A stretch of 64,000 nt of DNA from Eurosta solidaginis. Lineage: Eukaryota; Arthropoda; Insecta; Diptera; Tephritidae. Location: assembly GCF_040869045.1 (NCBI RefSeq), contig NC_090319.1, positions 14,774,314 through 14,838,313 on the forward strand, read 5' to 3'. This document shows, one piece after another, positions 33,801 to 45,762 of this stretch. The notes beneath the pieces were generated by a model that saw only the letters and a list, made by a program, of their open reading frames with translations, made no database searches and had not been told where the DNA came from. Every line of letters begins with the position of its first letter. Positions within the stretch are counted from its first letter, which is position 1. The translations under genes and the position numbers were made by a program.

Positions 33801-34400
33801 TAGAGCTTACGATTTCTCGAACCTGTTCGAGAAGAGATTGCTCGCGAGTCTCGCGTTCTAGCGAGATTCTCCAATCTCGAATTACTCGTAAGGCTCGCGA
33901 GCTTCTCGACATTCAATTTAATCGATTCATCGGCTGTTTTATATAGAGCTTATGATTTCTTCAGGAGCACAAGCGAAAATTTCCACAAAGCAACAACTAA
34001 AAACGGCGAAATGTATAGAATATTGCCAATGCAGCGACTGAATTGAAAATCGAGAAGCTCGCGAGTATTACGAGTATTGCGAGTATTTCGAGATTCGAGA
34101 ATCTCGCGAGAAGCCTTGTTCTCGATGTCTCGTTAAAAAGATAAAATATTGTGAACAAAATTATATGTATAACAAATATGTTTAGAGTTAAATGTCATTG
34201 GAAAGCAATATAATCAACAAAAAATTCACAAGTAAAGAAACTAACTGTATCAATACTGCCCATACAGCAATTAAGTTTAAGTCGAGAAGCTCGCAAGATT
34301 TACGAGTACTTCGAGACACGAGAATCTCGCGAGAAGACGAGATCTCGAATTCTCGGGTCTCGACAATCTCGCTTGTGTTCGAAAAAAAGTGTAAGCTCTA
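33801..34400. mobile_element. hAT-like element in HelB (unit B)
   Basis: 600 bp, TAGAGCTTAC / GTAAGCTCTA ends, target duplication TTTTCATG (33793-33800 and 34401-34408). Same interior orientation as in unit A. Confidence 0.75.
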
Positions 34401-34429
34401 TTTTCATGAAAGGTATAAAAATCTGGACG

Positions 34430-34672
34430 GGTTGCTGAAACAGAGGAAACTAATTAAGTGTACGCTTTGTTTTTTCATAAAAATACAAAGCAAATATAAT
34501 AAGAAATTTCTATAGAAATGTCATTTTGAAAACGTGTAAAAATATTTTGTATTTTGCATCATTAAGGGCATTGAAATTTTAATTAGGCAATTCTAACCAA
34601 ACATTTACTCAAGGTTAAATGGGTTCAGTCATGATTCAATTATCAGATGTTTGTTCTCCAATGATGACAGAG
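34430..34672 (+). repeat. ~250-bp sequence, copy right of HelB in unit B
   Basis: Direct partner of 29490-29732, cut at GATGACAGAG by the tandem array at the same point as in unit A. Confidence 0.7.
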
Positions 34673-34951
34673 GAACCCTGGTCCACCTTTATGGCGATAT
34701 CTGGAAAAGGCGTCCACCTATAGAACTAAGGCCCACGCCCTTTTAAAATACTCATTAGCACCTTTCGTTTGATACCCATATTGTACAAACGCATTCTAGA
34801 GTCACCTCTGGTCCACCTTTATAGCGATATCTCGAAAAGGCGTCCACCTATAGAACTAAGGCCCACGCCCTTTTAAAATACTCATTAACACTCTTCATTT
34901 GATACCCATATCGTACAAACAAATTCTAGAGTCACCCCTGGTCCACCTTTA
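34673..34951 (-). repeat. 128-bp tandem array, left of L1b
   Basis: About two monomers in minus orientation, versus six in the equivalent place beside L1a. Ends with CCACCTTTA (34943-34951), the L1b target duplication. Confidence 0.85.
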
Positions 34952-35104
34952 GGTTAGGTTAGGTTAAAGTGGCTGCCTCCATTGTCCGAGCAGAGACTCA
35001 CGTAGGCCGTTGTGGCCCGTTGTGCTACCACGCGGGGGCCCCTATTTCCTGTTACCATTACTTTCGAAGATGAAGAAGAAAGTTTAAACCCCAGTGAGGC
35101 TAAA

Positions 35105-36580
35105 TCAGCGCGTTTGCCTATTGAAACGCAAGATGTCGTTTGGGTTTATAGATTCAAGCTCCGCAAGGCGCCCAAAAGAGTGTCTGTAGAGGCATTGGTA
35201 CCTAGTTTTTGACAGTGCGGGACAGTGGCACAGATAGTGCTCAACACTTTCTATCTCCTCCTCGTCCCTAACGCTGCGGCAGAAGTCATTTGTCTGCATG
35301 CCCATATAGGCACCGTGAGTGCCCATGGGACAGTGACCTGTAAGAAGGCCCACTAGTGGGCTTATAGAGATACGGTTAAACAATATCACCGATCGCGATC
35401 TCTTTTCATCCAGCTTAGGCCAGATTTGCCTGGACATAATACATGTAGGATCCTTGGCCCATCTGGTGTTTGTCTGATCCGTGAAAAGAGATTGCAGGTA
35501 GTATTTGCAAGTGTTTAGAGGAGGCCTGGCCCAACCAGCGGAGGTTATTGTTTGCAGGTTGGTGCCTTCCTTAGCTAGCTCATCCGCGGCGCAGATTCCT
35601 GAGATATCACAGTGGCCAGGAACCCATATTATGTTTAGGTAGCTATTTTCAGCTAGTTTGTTGAGGGTTTCTCTGCACTTCAATGCCACTAGTGACGAGG
35701 TGTTACTGCATTGCAGGGATTTTATGACAGCTTGGCTCTCAGAGAAAATTGAAATAGAATTGGTCACCTGCAGCTTAGCAAGATAGAGTGCTGTTTCCCA
35801 GATAGCTATGAGTTCAGCCTGAAAAACACTGCAATGATCGGGTAAGCGAAAGCTCTCGCTTAGATTGAGCTTCTCCGAGAATATTCCGCTGCCGACTCTG
35901 TTGTTTAGTTTAGAGCCATCTGTAAAAACGGAGATTTCGTGTGATCCCGGCTCCACGCCGTTTGCCCACTCGCTCCTCTCTGGGATTCATGTGGAAAATT
36001 TGTTGTCACAGCAAGGGGACGACGTTGTATGGTCCAATTTCAAGAAGGTTTCGGGGACTTGCTTCAGGATCCGGGTGTGACCAAACCTGCAGTCCCTCCA
36101 TGGTTCGATAGCATTGAGCCTTGCCGCGTTGCAGGAGGCACAGTATCTACCATATAGATCAGTTGGGACAAGGAATAATATGGTTTCAAGAGCTTTGGTG
36201 GGAGTGGAGGGAAGGGCGCCGCTGGTAAGCATTGCCGCCATCCTCTGAACTCTCGTTACTTTTCTCTTGTTAGATTCGATATCGTGTGCCGTCCACCATA
36301 GGGTGACGGCGTAGAAGAGTATGGGTCTCACCACTACCGTGTAGATCCAATGGACTATGCGTGGCTGGAGACCGCACCTTTTTCCGATTGCCGACTTACA
36401 AGCGTAGCTTGTGGCTTTTCTGGATCGTTCCATCACATTTCGCTTCCAGTCAAGCCTCCTGTCTAGAATAACTCCGAGATGTTTAACCTTGGTAGAGAGT
36501 TTGATTTCCCTCCCGTTTAGGGACGGGAGGGTAAATACCGGTATAATTGGTTTGCGGGTAAAAAGCACCATCTCAGTTTT
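35105..36580 (-). pseudogene. L1b ORF2, 3' half: RT thumb and RNase H
   Basis: From 36580 to 35987 the RT thumb with FTRKPIIPVFTLPSLNG, VKHLGVILDRRLDW and WIYTVVVRPILFYAV, then from 35956 an RNase H of ~280 codons. RNase H motifs: VFTDGSKLNNRVGSG, FQAELIAIWETAL, FSESQAVIKS (the central D of SDSQ is E here) and IIWVPGHCDISG. The closing zinc-type region is disturbed (CRSVRDEEE). The 5' half continues at 43758 beyond L2. A frame change at ~35980 separates the two pieces. Confidence 0.88.
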
Positions 36581-36652
36581 TTCACTGCTGATAGATAGAT
36601 AACTAATTGAGTTCCGCACTGCGACCATTGGTCTATTGTGCCCTCAACTGCT

Positions 36653-39600
36653 TCACAGCACCTCATCCAAGCCGACTTCTCTGATGAACCCTAGCAGTTC
36701 ACCTGGCTTGAGGGATTTGATGTGAGAGTGCTCTGGCCATGGTGAGCCCAAAAACTTAGCCCTACGTCTTGAGATTGCGTCACATTCCAGGAGTATATGT
36801 TCCGCCGTCTCCGCTGATCGATCACAAAATCGGCATGTGTTGTTCGATAGTATGCCCATCTTCTGCATGTGGCTGTTCAGTCTGCAGTGTCCTGTAAGAA
36901 TAGCTGTTAGGGTCCTCAAGTTATCTTTCGACAGGCCCATTAATGCCCTATATCGAGTTGTGTTGTAGCCCCCCAGCAGTAACTTAGATTGCCTCAAGCC
37001 TGGCATATTGCGCCAGTGTTCTTCCCTCTTATCCCTTTCTTCTAATAGTAGATGCCCTCTGATTTCCTGCGGGCCTACTGGCTGGAACGGCTCAGGACCA
37101 ATAGGTCGTGTCGTTGCTGCCTCCCTTGCCAGGCTGTCCGCCTGCTCATTGCCCTCCACTCCCCGGTGGCCAGGAACCCAGGCCAACAACAGTTTGTTGT
37201 GTGCTCCTAGTTGATTTAGCTTTTCAACGCACTCAAGTACTAGTGCTGATTTTATTTCAGACGCCGAGATCGCCTTGAGGGCGGCCTGACTGTCACTGAG
37301 TATGGCAATTGTCTCGTTGGAGTATTCGCGCTGAAGGTTTAGGTCAGAACACTGGCTTATAGCGAATACTTCCGCTTGAAAAATGCTCGGGTGTGCTCCC
37401 AGAGGCGTTGATATCTTGGCTCTGGGGCCAATGACTCCAGATCCAATCCCCTCTGGCGTCATAGAGCCATCTGTGTACCATACTATTCTATTTAGCTGAT
37501 GAATGTACACAATTCTGCTTTCCTCCCACGTACCCTTGTCTCCCAATTCTACTTTGTACCTTCTCTCATAGACTATCTGCCTGAGGATATCATCCCTCGG
37601 GAGTTGAGAGATTGGGGTCTTCTCTCTCAATTCCTCCATGTTTCGGGACGATATAACTTTACCTATGCCCGAGTCCTCCTTAGCAATATTCAGGAGCGTT
37701 CGCTTGGCTGACTGCTCTATTGATATATGCAGCGGGGTCAGATCAAGGATAGCCTCCAGCGCTGCTGTAGGGCATGTGCGCATAGCCCCCGTGATGCATA
37801 CACATGCCAGTCGCTGAAGTTTTGATAGCGCTTGCCTCGTCGTCGCCCGAGTTGTTTTCGATGCCCAGGCTATCGAACCGTATGTTATCATAGGTTTTAC
37901 TATCATGGTATACATCCATCTTAGCACATGCGGGCTACAGCCCTATGATTTGCCTGCTAGACGTTTGCATCATGATGGACCTGGTGGCCTTAGCTCTCAT
38001 GGAGTCGAAGTGCTGTTTCCATAGGAGCTTGGTGTCAAAAGTGACCCCAAGTATTTCACCGCGGTTCCATGTTCTAGTGCCACGCCATTTATTGTAATTG
38101 CTCTCAGGGCTGGTAGGGCCCTTCTTCTGGTGAAAGGGATGATGGTCGTTTTAGATGGGTTGATTGTTAAGCCCCACACTGGCACACCATCCCTTCGTAA
38201 TATTCAGTGCTCTCTGTATTATGTCACAGAGCGTACTCTCGAACTTACCCCTTGCAATTATGACGATGTCGTCAGCATATCCCTGGCATCTTATGCCACT
38301 GTCAGATAGCTTTTGCGGGAGTTCGTCCACTACTAGACTCCACAGAAGGGGTGATAGAACACCTCCTTGAGGGCACCCCCTCGTGGTATTAACCTTAACT
38401 GCACTATTGCCTACATGGACTTCAGCGATTCTTGTGCGGAGTAGATTGTCAATCCATCTCTGGATAGGCATCTGAATTCCTCTTCTCTGCAGTGCTATGT
38501 TAACGCTTTCATGAGATGTGTTGTCAAAGGCACCCTCAATGTCAAGGAAAGCGCAAATCACTGTTTCCTCTGTTTCGAACGCCCTCTGTATTTCAGATGT
38601 TAATTGGTACAGAGCTGTGTCCGTGGACCTACCCGCTCTGTACGCATGCTGGCTATGATGTAAGGGCCATCTCTTGAGGGCGTTCGACCTGATTTCTTGG
38701 TCCAATATTTTTTCCATTGCCTTCAAGACAAAGGAAGTTAGACTTATTGGTCTGAAGGACTTTGCCTGCGAATAGTCCTTTTTTCCTACTTTTGGTATGA
38801 AAACCACTTTTGCTCTTCTCCACATCATGGGTATGTGTCCCAGTGCCAGGCTATCTCTCATGATCCTGGCCAGATGTGGGATAATCTGTGTCCCTTGCTG
38901 CATTAGCACCGGGTAGATGCCATCCACCCCCGAAGATTTGTATTTCTCAAAGGATTCCACTGCCCATCTGACTCTGGCCTCACCGAAGAGGGAGTTGGCC
39001 AGTTACCAGTCTGATGGGGTTTGTTTCACTCTGGGGAACACAGGTTCCGGTACTTGCTGAGAGGCACCCGGAAAATGCGTGTGTAGCAGGGCCCTCGCTC
39101 GCTCCTCCACCGTTCCGGTATAGGTACCGTCTGGAAGCCTAATCGCTAAGTTAATCTCCCTCTGCTCTTTGGCTAGGGCCTTGTGGAGCCTTGCCGCTGC
39201 AGGTGTGCTAGAAATTCCCTCACAGAAATTTCTGAAACTTTCCCTCTTAGCTTTCCTTATCTCTTTATTGTACTTTGTTAGATTTTGAGTGTATTCCTCC
39301 CAGTTGCCGGTTCTTCTTGCCCCGTTAAAGAGTTTCCTGACTTTCTTCCTTAGTAGTGTCAGGTCATGCGACCACCAGGGGGTTGCCCTCTTACCCTTAA
39401 CTAAGGAGACTCGGCAACTGGAGTTGTAGGCATCTATCATTATCTGATTTGCCCTATCCACTCTGCCCTCTAACTCAGTACAGTTAGTGCTTCTGCTCTT
39501 ATTTCTGAGACTATCCGCGTTAGCCTCTATGATACTTTTGTAGCTGCCCCAGTCTGTTTTCCTGGGATTTCTTTTAGGGCTGTATTGCCCCGATACAGCA

Positions 39601-40279
39601 CGCAGCTCAAACCTTATGATCCTATGATCCGATAGGGAGGGTTCTTCTGAGGCTCTCCATTTCGAGATCATATTCTCAGTTAGGTTGTTGCCAAGTGTTA
39701 TATCTAGGACCTCTGCCCTGACTCTCGTGACAAACGTCGGCTTGCTCCCGACGTTATATATATTCAAATCGTTGCTGACTATATATTCTAGTAAACACTC
39801 ACCCCTTTGTTTGGTATCATTGCTGCCCCACTCCGTGTTGTGGGAGTTAGCATCGTTTCCTATGATCAACGGAAGTTTCGCTCTTCTGCAGTGCTCCACT
39901 AGCTTCTGCACGTTAACTGGAGGGACTGTGCTGTCGTCCCCCGGGAAGTAGGCTGCGGCCAGCACAATGCTGGTGTTGTCTCCATTCACCTTTGCCTCGA
40001 TCTGCACCGCCACCAGATCCGGGCTTAAAAATTCTGTAATGCAAAAATAGTTAATGTTTGACTTAAGCATTACACATGCTCTTGGTCTCTGCTGTGAGAG
40101 ATCCCAAATAACTTTGTTATTACTTACATTAAGGCCCCTCACCTGCCCTTGTAAGCCCAAGGTTCTTGTATGAGGGCGATGCCCAGATCATCAGAGGCGA
40201 ACCTCCACACCAGTACAGCCGAGGCTGCAATGGCGTGATGGGGGTTGATCTGGGCTATTTTTATGCTTGTGCCGGTCAT
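36653..40279 (-). pseudogene. L2 ORF2: endonuclease, reverse transcriptase, RNase H
   Basis: ATG at 40279 overlaps the ORF1 stop (ATGA). Endonuclease: QEPWAYKG, LIIGNDANSHNTEWGS and EPSLSDHRIIRF, all signature residues kept. RT: KVVFIPKVGKKDYS, CAFLDIEGAFDN, RGCPQGGVLSPLLW, and the catalytic QGYADDIVII. RNase H: VWYTDGSMTPEGIGSG, FQAEVFAISQ, LSDSQAALKA and LAWVPGHRGVEGNEQAD. The C-terminal zinc motif is CRFCDRSAETAEHILLEC. Breaks: one missing base near 40150, an in-frame TAA at 39003, shifts near 38175 and 38030-37960, and a TAG at ~37948. Catalytic motifs are preserved, so inactivation looks recent. Confidence 0.92.
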
Positions 40280-43200
40280 TTTGGCCCGGCCGGCCTCATC
40301 GGATCATCTTCATCCGACAATCCGCTCTCGCTTTCGTCCCGCCTATTCAGCTCCAGCTCCCGGAGGTCGAGGCCCTCGATGAGCTCTTGTGTGGTGGGGA
40401 TTTCTTTTTCATCCCCAGGCTACACGATTTTGTCCTTGCTTGCTGCGGTGGGAGGGTTTGTGGTCTCGCGAGCTCTGATGGTATCGGTGCTCGCGTCCGT
40501 CATGTTCTCGTCCCACAGCTCGCCTCTGTCGGTGCCCTCTGCCTCCGCCCTGTCTTCCGGCTGCTCACTATTCCCTGGTTACCTCTGCCTCCAGGGCCTC
40601 ACTAGGACCAGGCCGTACCTATAGTGCAGCTTAAGTTCGTTCCTGCGTATGATTTGATACGATTCCTCGTCTATGCCTACGTCGAGACGTTGGCCTGTTT
40701 CCTCTGCGCTACAATTAATGACGCGCCATCTCTGCGTCCTGAGGCCCTCATTTTGGTTGGCGAGGAACCGTAACGCAAACTCTTTTAGGCGTTCCGCACT
40801 TCTGGGGAGGAACATAGTCACATTATGCGTTGGTGGTATTTCATCCCCGCGTATCGTGCATAATTGTGGCCCTGTCCACCCCTCAAGCGTCGGTATTATT
40901 TCAACGAGCCACTTAACTGTTTCTTCGTCCTCGCAGTCCACGAGGAGGAGCCCTGCTCGGAAGTATACCCCGCAAAAAACTAGGGCATGCCCACATCCCC
41001 TGAACACTCCGTTCATTATGAGCTCTTGGAGATTCGTCAGGTCTTCTTGACTTAGGGCCTCCGCCGGGTAGTTACTGGGCAGGACAGCTATTCGGATACC
41101 CCTAAGAGCTTCCGAATAGCTCTGCTGCCTTGGTGCCATCCCAGCGGGTACCCCAGACGCCCTGGCTTGAATCTCCCTGACCGTAGGTGCAGTGTTCCTG
41201 GGAGCGTGGGCCCGTTGCCTTTTTGAGCTCGGAGTTTCCTCCGGCGTAATTTGCCCGATCCTGCGCTTTTCAGCGCGAGCGGGCGTATGCTGGTCAGCTG
41301 CCGCTGGCTGTGCTCTCCTTCCTTCTCTGCTTCCACTTTGAGCATTGGCTTTTCTCTGCCCGTGGTCTGGTTCATGCCTGCGCTCATCTGCCCTGGCTCT
41401 TGCCTCCCTGGGCGACAGGCCTTCCTCTAGATATCGGAGGTATCTTTTTACCCCAGCCCCACTTAGTTCAAAGCGTCTCTTTTCATCCAGCGCTCCTGGA
41501 CTGCCCCGTGGTGGAAGTGCAGGTTGCCTGCCTCTGTTGTGCCTTCTGTTAGGCCGCTTCCACTCCTCCGGGTTCCGCTCTGTATTTTTCCCTTCCTGGG
41601 ACCTTCCATAGGTGCTCTGTGATCTGCTACTAGCTCTGGTGGTATCGGTGCTCGCGTCAGTCATGTTCTCGTCCGACAGTTCGCCTCTGTCGGTGCCCTC
41701 TGCCTCCGCCTTGTCTTCCGGCTGCTCACTATTCCCTGGTTGCCTCTGCCTCCAAGGCCTCACTAGGACCAGGCCGTACCTATAGTGCAGCTTAAGTTCG
41801 TTCCTGCGTATGATTTGATTCGATTCCTCGTCTATGCCTACGTCGAGACGTAGGCCTGTTTCCTCTGCGCTACAATTAATGACGCGCCATCTCTGCGTCC
41901 TGAGGCCCTTACTTTGGTTGGCGAGGAGCCGTAATGCAAACTCTTTTGGGCGTTCCGCACTTCTGGGGAGGAACATAGTCACATTATGCGTTGGCGGTAT
42001 TTCATCCCCGCGTATCGCGCATAATTGTGGCCCTGTCCACCCCTCAAGCGCCGGTATTACTTCAACGAGCCACTTAACTGTTTTTTCGTCCTCGCAGTCC
42101 ACGAGGAGGAGCCCTGCTCGGAAGTATACCCCGCAAAAAACTAGGGCGTGCCCACATCCCCTGAACACTCCGTCCATTATGAGCTCTTGGAGATTCGTCA
42201 GGTCTTCTTGACTTAGGGCCTCCGCCGGGTAGTTACTGGGCAGGACAGCTATTCGGAGTTTCCGAATAGCTCTGCTGCTTTGGTGCCATCCCAGCGGGTA
42301 CCCCAGTCGCCCTGGCTTGAATCTCCCTGACCGTGGGTGCAGTGTTCCTGGGAGCGTAGGCCCGTTGCTTTTTTGAGCTCGGAGTTTCCTCCGGCGTAAT
42401 TTGCCCGATCCTGCGCTTTTCAGCGGGAGCGGGCGCATGCTGGTCAGCTGCCGCTGGCTGTGCTCTCTTTCCTTCTCTGCTTCCACTTTGAGCATTGGCT
42501 TTTCTCTGCCCGTGGTCTGGTTCATGCCTGCGCTCATCTGCCCTGGCTCTTGCCTCCCTGGGCGACAGGCCTTCCTCTAGATATCGGAGGTATCTTTTTA
42601 CCCCAGTCCCACTTAGTCCAAAGCGTCTCTTGTCATCCAGCGCTCCTGGACTGCCCCGTGGTGGAAGTGCAGGTTGCCTGCCTCTGTTGTGCCTTCTGTT
42701 AGGCCGCTTCCACTCCGGGTTCCGCTCTGTATTTTTCCCTTCCTGGGACCTTCCATAGGTGCTCTGTGAGCTGCTACTTGAGTCATGCTCCGGCGGTGAA
42801 CGCCTAGACTTACTCGTCCCTCTAGAGGGACTGCTATGGTGGTGGTTTTCGTGCTTGGATGCACCGTCGTAGCCTCTCTTTGTCAGCTTTTCTCGCTCTC
42901 TTGCAGTCAAATCTTTTGTTTTCTCTTTCGGCCCGCGCTGCGCAATGGAGGTACTGGGCCCTCCATGGATCGCGGGTTTGTTTCCTGCCGCCGCCTTCTG
43001 CTCACCTTATTTGACTTGCCCGCGCTGCTCACCAGTGGATAGGGGTCCACTGGGGATCGCGGGTTTCTCTGCTTCCTGGTTGGAGTGCTCTTCGGGTCCG
43101 AGCTGCTCTCCTTGGGTTTTGGTGTTGCCCTTGGGGTTCGCGGTTTTGAGAGCCGGTTCTCTGTATACTCCAGTGCTAGTGGAGGGAGATTCATCCCTCT

Positions 43201-43371
43201 GATGCTCTAAGAAGAGCATTGCCTCCTCTCTCGTGAGGCTTTCCAGGAATTGCCTGGAGTACGTGCGTGGCCTGCTGCTTCTCTGCCCGCTGCTCTTCTT
43301 GGAGCCCGTTTTTTTTTGTTGTGCTTTTATTGTTATTGTTGTTGTTGGTTTTTTTGTTGTTGTTGTTCATA
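40276..43371 (-). pseudogene. L2 ORF1 with duplicated domain
   Basis: The likely start is ATG-AAC-AAC near 43371, followed by an A-run where a slip changes frame (about 43312). Then come FLESLTREEAMLFLEHQ, a TAA at 43007, and a basic serine/arginine-rich region. The globular part, starting IRIAVLPSNYPAEALSQ with FRAGLLLVDCEDE and WLVEVIPALEGW, resembles a DUF4780-type LINE ORF1 domain. It occurs twice: 40,470-41,630 and 41,631 to ~42,778 are tandem copies. An 11-bp loss near 42256 shifts the frame in the upstream copy. CAA to TAA at 40579 and a TAG near 40430 interrupt the C-terminus. The final stop overlaps the ORF2 start. Confidence 0.85.
40470..42778 (-). repeat. 1.16-kb tandem duplication within L2 ORF1
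   Basis: Two copies about 1,161 bp apart (for example ATGCCTACGTCGAGACG at 40674 and 41835, and identical 120-bp flanking blocks). The step is a multiple of three, so the reading frame runs through the junction near 41630. Differences of a few percent and small indels separate the copies. Confidence 0.88.
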
Positions 43372-43745
43372 ATTTTTTTTCTTACGACAACTTGCTTGAC
43401 AAGGCAAGCGTTGTTGTCTCTGCTTTTATTTGGGGAACTTGGTTGGTCCGCCGCGGTAAAGCACCTTGACGCGGTAAGGCCATGGTTACTCCCCAAGGTG
43501 GCCCGGTATTGGGGAGGCGCCGTTATAATACAGCCGGTGTTGTGGACCTCCTGGCTGCAAACCAGTCCAATGGGCACGGTGACGCATGACACCCTGGATT
43601 AGGAGGTGACAGTTCCTGGTTACCGATCGCATTCGACCACATCTGTCAGGTGAGCGCGGTTTCCCCGCTCCCATCTGACCAATTAGTATCATATGCGATC
43701 GGCGTAAGCCCCTGCACCGCTACAAGGTGACTGTCTTCGCAGGAG
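43372..43745 (-). other. L2 5' UTR
   Basis: Leader of ~375 bp. The part at 43540-43610 (plus: CTGCAAACCAGTCCAATGGG, ACACCCTGGATTAG) is close to the L1a/L1b leader at 26700-26760 and 47560-47620. Confidence 0.55.
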
Positions 43746-43757
43746 TTCACTGCTGAT

Positions 43758-45760
43758 GCTGAGTCTGCATTCCCTAGACCAAGTGTTGTTAGATTAAGAG
43801 CATTTTGCAAGAACTCGCCAAGCACCGGAAGGTGTTTGCCGGTAACTGTCAAGGCTATGTGGTCAGCATATGAAATGACTTGGCATCCGGTGGGCTGTAG
43901 TATAGATAACACAGCGTTCACCGTCAGGTTCCATAGTAGAGGAGAAAGAACGCGCTCCTGGGGGGTTCCTCTGTTGGTATACCTTATTAACGATGAGCTG
44001 CCCAGCTCAAAGATAATGATTCTCTTGTTTAGGAGGAGCTCGACGAATTTCACAAGAGGCTATTCCACCCCTAGTGAACGTAGATATTTTGTGACCGCTG
44101 CTGGGAGAACGTTTTTGAAGGCTCCTTCTATGTCGAGAAAGATACCCAGCGTAAATTCTTTAAAGGCAAGACCCTTCTCTATCTTAGTAGTGATAGCACG
44201 TAGAGCTGTTTCTACGGATTTGCCTTTAGAGTAGGCGTGTTGGTTGCTGGAGATTAGTGCCTTATTTGCCTATCGTCTAATATAGGCATCCAGCAATCGT
44301 TCTAGAACTTTTAGGAGGAAGGAGGTCAGACTACATTTGCCTTGGTCCTTTCCGTGGGGATAAAGACCAGGTTGAGGCAAGCCTTGTACATTTTAGCTAG
44401 CAGCTTGCAATTCAGCGGGAAATATTCCATCCGTTCCCGGAGATTTGAAGGGTTTAAAGGACTTGATTGCCCAGATAACTCCTTTTTCGCTTACAATGTG
44501 TATCAGGGGTCGAAACGGCCCTGGGTTAGATTACGTGTTTAAGAGATATGGTTGAGATCTGCAGCCTGGAAAGTGAGTGCTGATTAGGGTTTCCAGAATT
44601 TCCGTACTAGAAGTGGCCCATTCTCCGTTCACTGTGCGAATGCAGCTTGGAGGTATGGGGTTTTTGGAGATGACCTTTCGTAGGCGATTGGCCTCTGAGA
44701 ATTCTTCGATGTTACTGGCGAAGTTCCTCCAGGAGTCCCTTTTGGTTTTCTGGATTAACTTCTTAAAAGATTTTAAGGCGTCCTTATAATGGAACCAGAT
44801 TCCAGTGCGGTTATCCTCGTTAAGGGGTTTTCTGCTGTTTTTCCTCTGCTCGGAGATTTCCTGGTTCCACCAATAGGGTTTCTTTTTACCCCTTACCTTA
44901 ATCTCCGGGCAGGCTACTGTGAAGGCAGCGTTACAAGATTTGGTGATAAGATCTACTGCTTCTTCTATTTTTGACGATGAGTCCAGCTCAATGAGAGATG
45001 CAAATGTTGTGTTTAAAGGAGGCGCTTCATAGGCTCGGCCTACCGTAGCGTTCTTTAGGAGAGTAGAGGATAGGACTTTTTTATAAAGGTTCCAGTCCGT
45101 ACGTCTTCTATTCCTGTAAACCACCCTAGGCGGTGTACGCAAGAGCAGAGTGAAAATGATATACATAAGATCAGAGTAGGAGTTTTCGTTGGAAACTCTC
45201 CAATTTTTGACAAGGTCAGAGAATGTCCCAGAAACTAGAGTAACATCTAGAACCTCCTTCCTGTTTGAGGTGATGAAAGTTTCCAGAGTTGCATATACTT
45301 AGATTGTTATTGATAATAGAAACAAAAAGAGACTCACCCCTATTGTTAATATCGGTAGAGCCCCAAGCAGTGTGATGTGCATTGGCATCGGCCCCAATTA
45401 TTATCGGGAACCCTTTACTGTGGGCCTCCCGTACCGCTTTGCAGAGCCGGTCCTGCATAGAAGGTGGGCGATCGTGCGAAAGATAGGCGGACATCAGCCA
45501 GATTGTTTGACCCTGTAGCTAAAAAGAGATAGTAAAATAAATACTAGATTTTTCATTATTAGAATACAAGATCTGATTCCACCTGTCACGGGCGGTGTCA
45601 CCAGCTGGTAGTCCTTAGAAAAGAGTCCACAGACCTTGCTGCCAAGGACCCAAGGCTCCTGGACTAGAACGACGTCTTCATACGTTGTGCTGAGGCGTAA
45701 GATTAGGGCAGCCGAGGCTGCCTTAGAGTAGTGCAGGTTTATCTGCAGTACCTGCGCGCC
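43758..45760 (-). pseudogene. L1b ORF2, 5' half: endonuclease and RT fingers/palm
   Basis: ORF2 begins just beyond the ORF1 stop; the start codon is unclear. QEPWVLGSKV marks the endonuclease N-terminus (about 45650), followed by IIIGADANAHHTAWGS (about 45400). Near 45177 the expected SDH is SDL. Connecting sequence GKKKPYWWNQEIS follows. RT pieces: FLDIEGAFKN-type sequence near 44130 and ISYADHIALT near 43875, where the second catalytic aspartate is replaced by histidine. Breaks: deletion in 45490-45290, TAG near 44275, frame changes near 45170, 44530, 44340 and 44060. The 3' half lies across L2 at 36580. Confidence 0.85.
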
Positions 45761-45762
45761 CG

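Larger units (their letters stand above)
29733..34415 (+). mobile_element. HelB copy in unit B (split by H2)
   Basis: Same termini as in unit A: AACAAGTAAGAACGGGACTG at 29733, hairpin around TCTTCGGCTGTGCCGAAGA, and the terminal CATGAAAGGTATAAA near 34415. H2 sits in the right arm of its inverted repeat (between 30147 and 32591). The hAT-like element occupies 33801-34400. Confidence 0.7.
27408..34672. repeat. Composite repeat unit B (interrupted by Helentron H2)
   Basis: Second copy of the composite unit; own length about 4.8 kb without H2 (30148-32590). It gives the uninterrupted version of the two sites disrupted in A: TACTATGTGGATGTACC at about 28447 (the gypsy site) and GATAAATATAAAAAAGAAGG at about 28513 (the H1 site). 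It is very similar to A, and shares with A the intact-size hAT-like element. Confidence 0.85.
36593..43745 (-). mobile_element. LINE L2, nested in L1b
   Basis: 7.15-kb non-LTR element, minus strand. Target duplication TTCACTGCTGAT at 36581-36592 and 43746-43757; L1a (about 22858) shows the single uninterrupted copy. The 3' tail is ATCTATCT after CTCAATTAGTT (minus). ORF1 occupies about 40276-43371 and contains a 1.16-kb tandem duplication; ORF2 spans 36653-40279. Both have scattered stops and frameshifts. ORF2 domain order (endonuclease, RT, RNase H) is that of L1a/b, so it belongs to the same broad group but is a different family. Confidence 0.92.

Noticed and set aside
42260..42537. Upstream part of a 652-residue frame in L2 ORF1 starting at 42537
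   Set aside because: This portion is out of frame with the real ORF1, which runs in another frame until the 11-bp loss near 42256.
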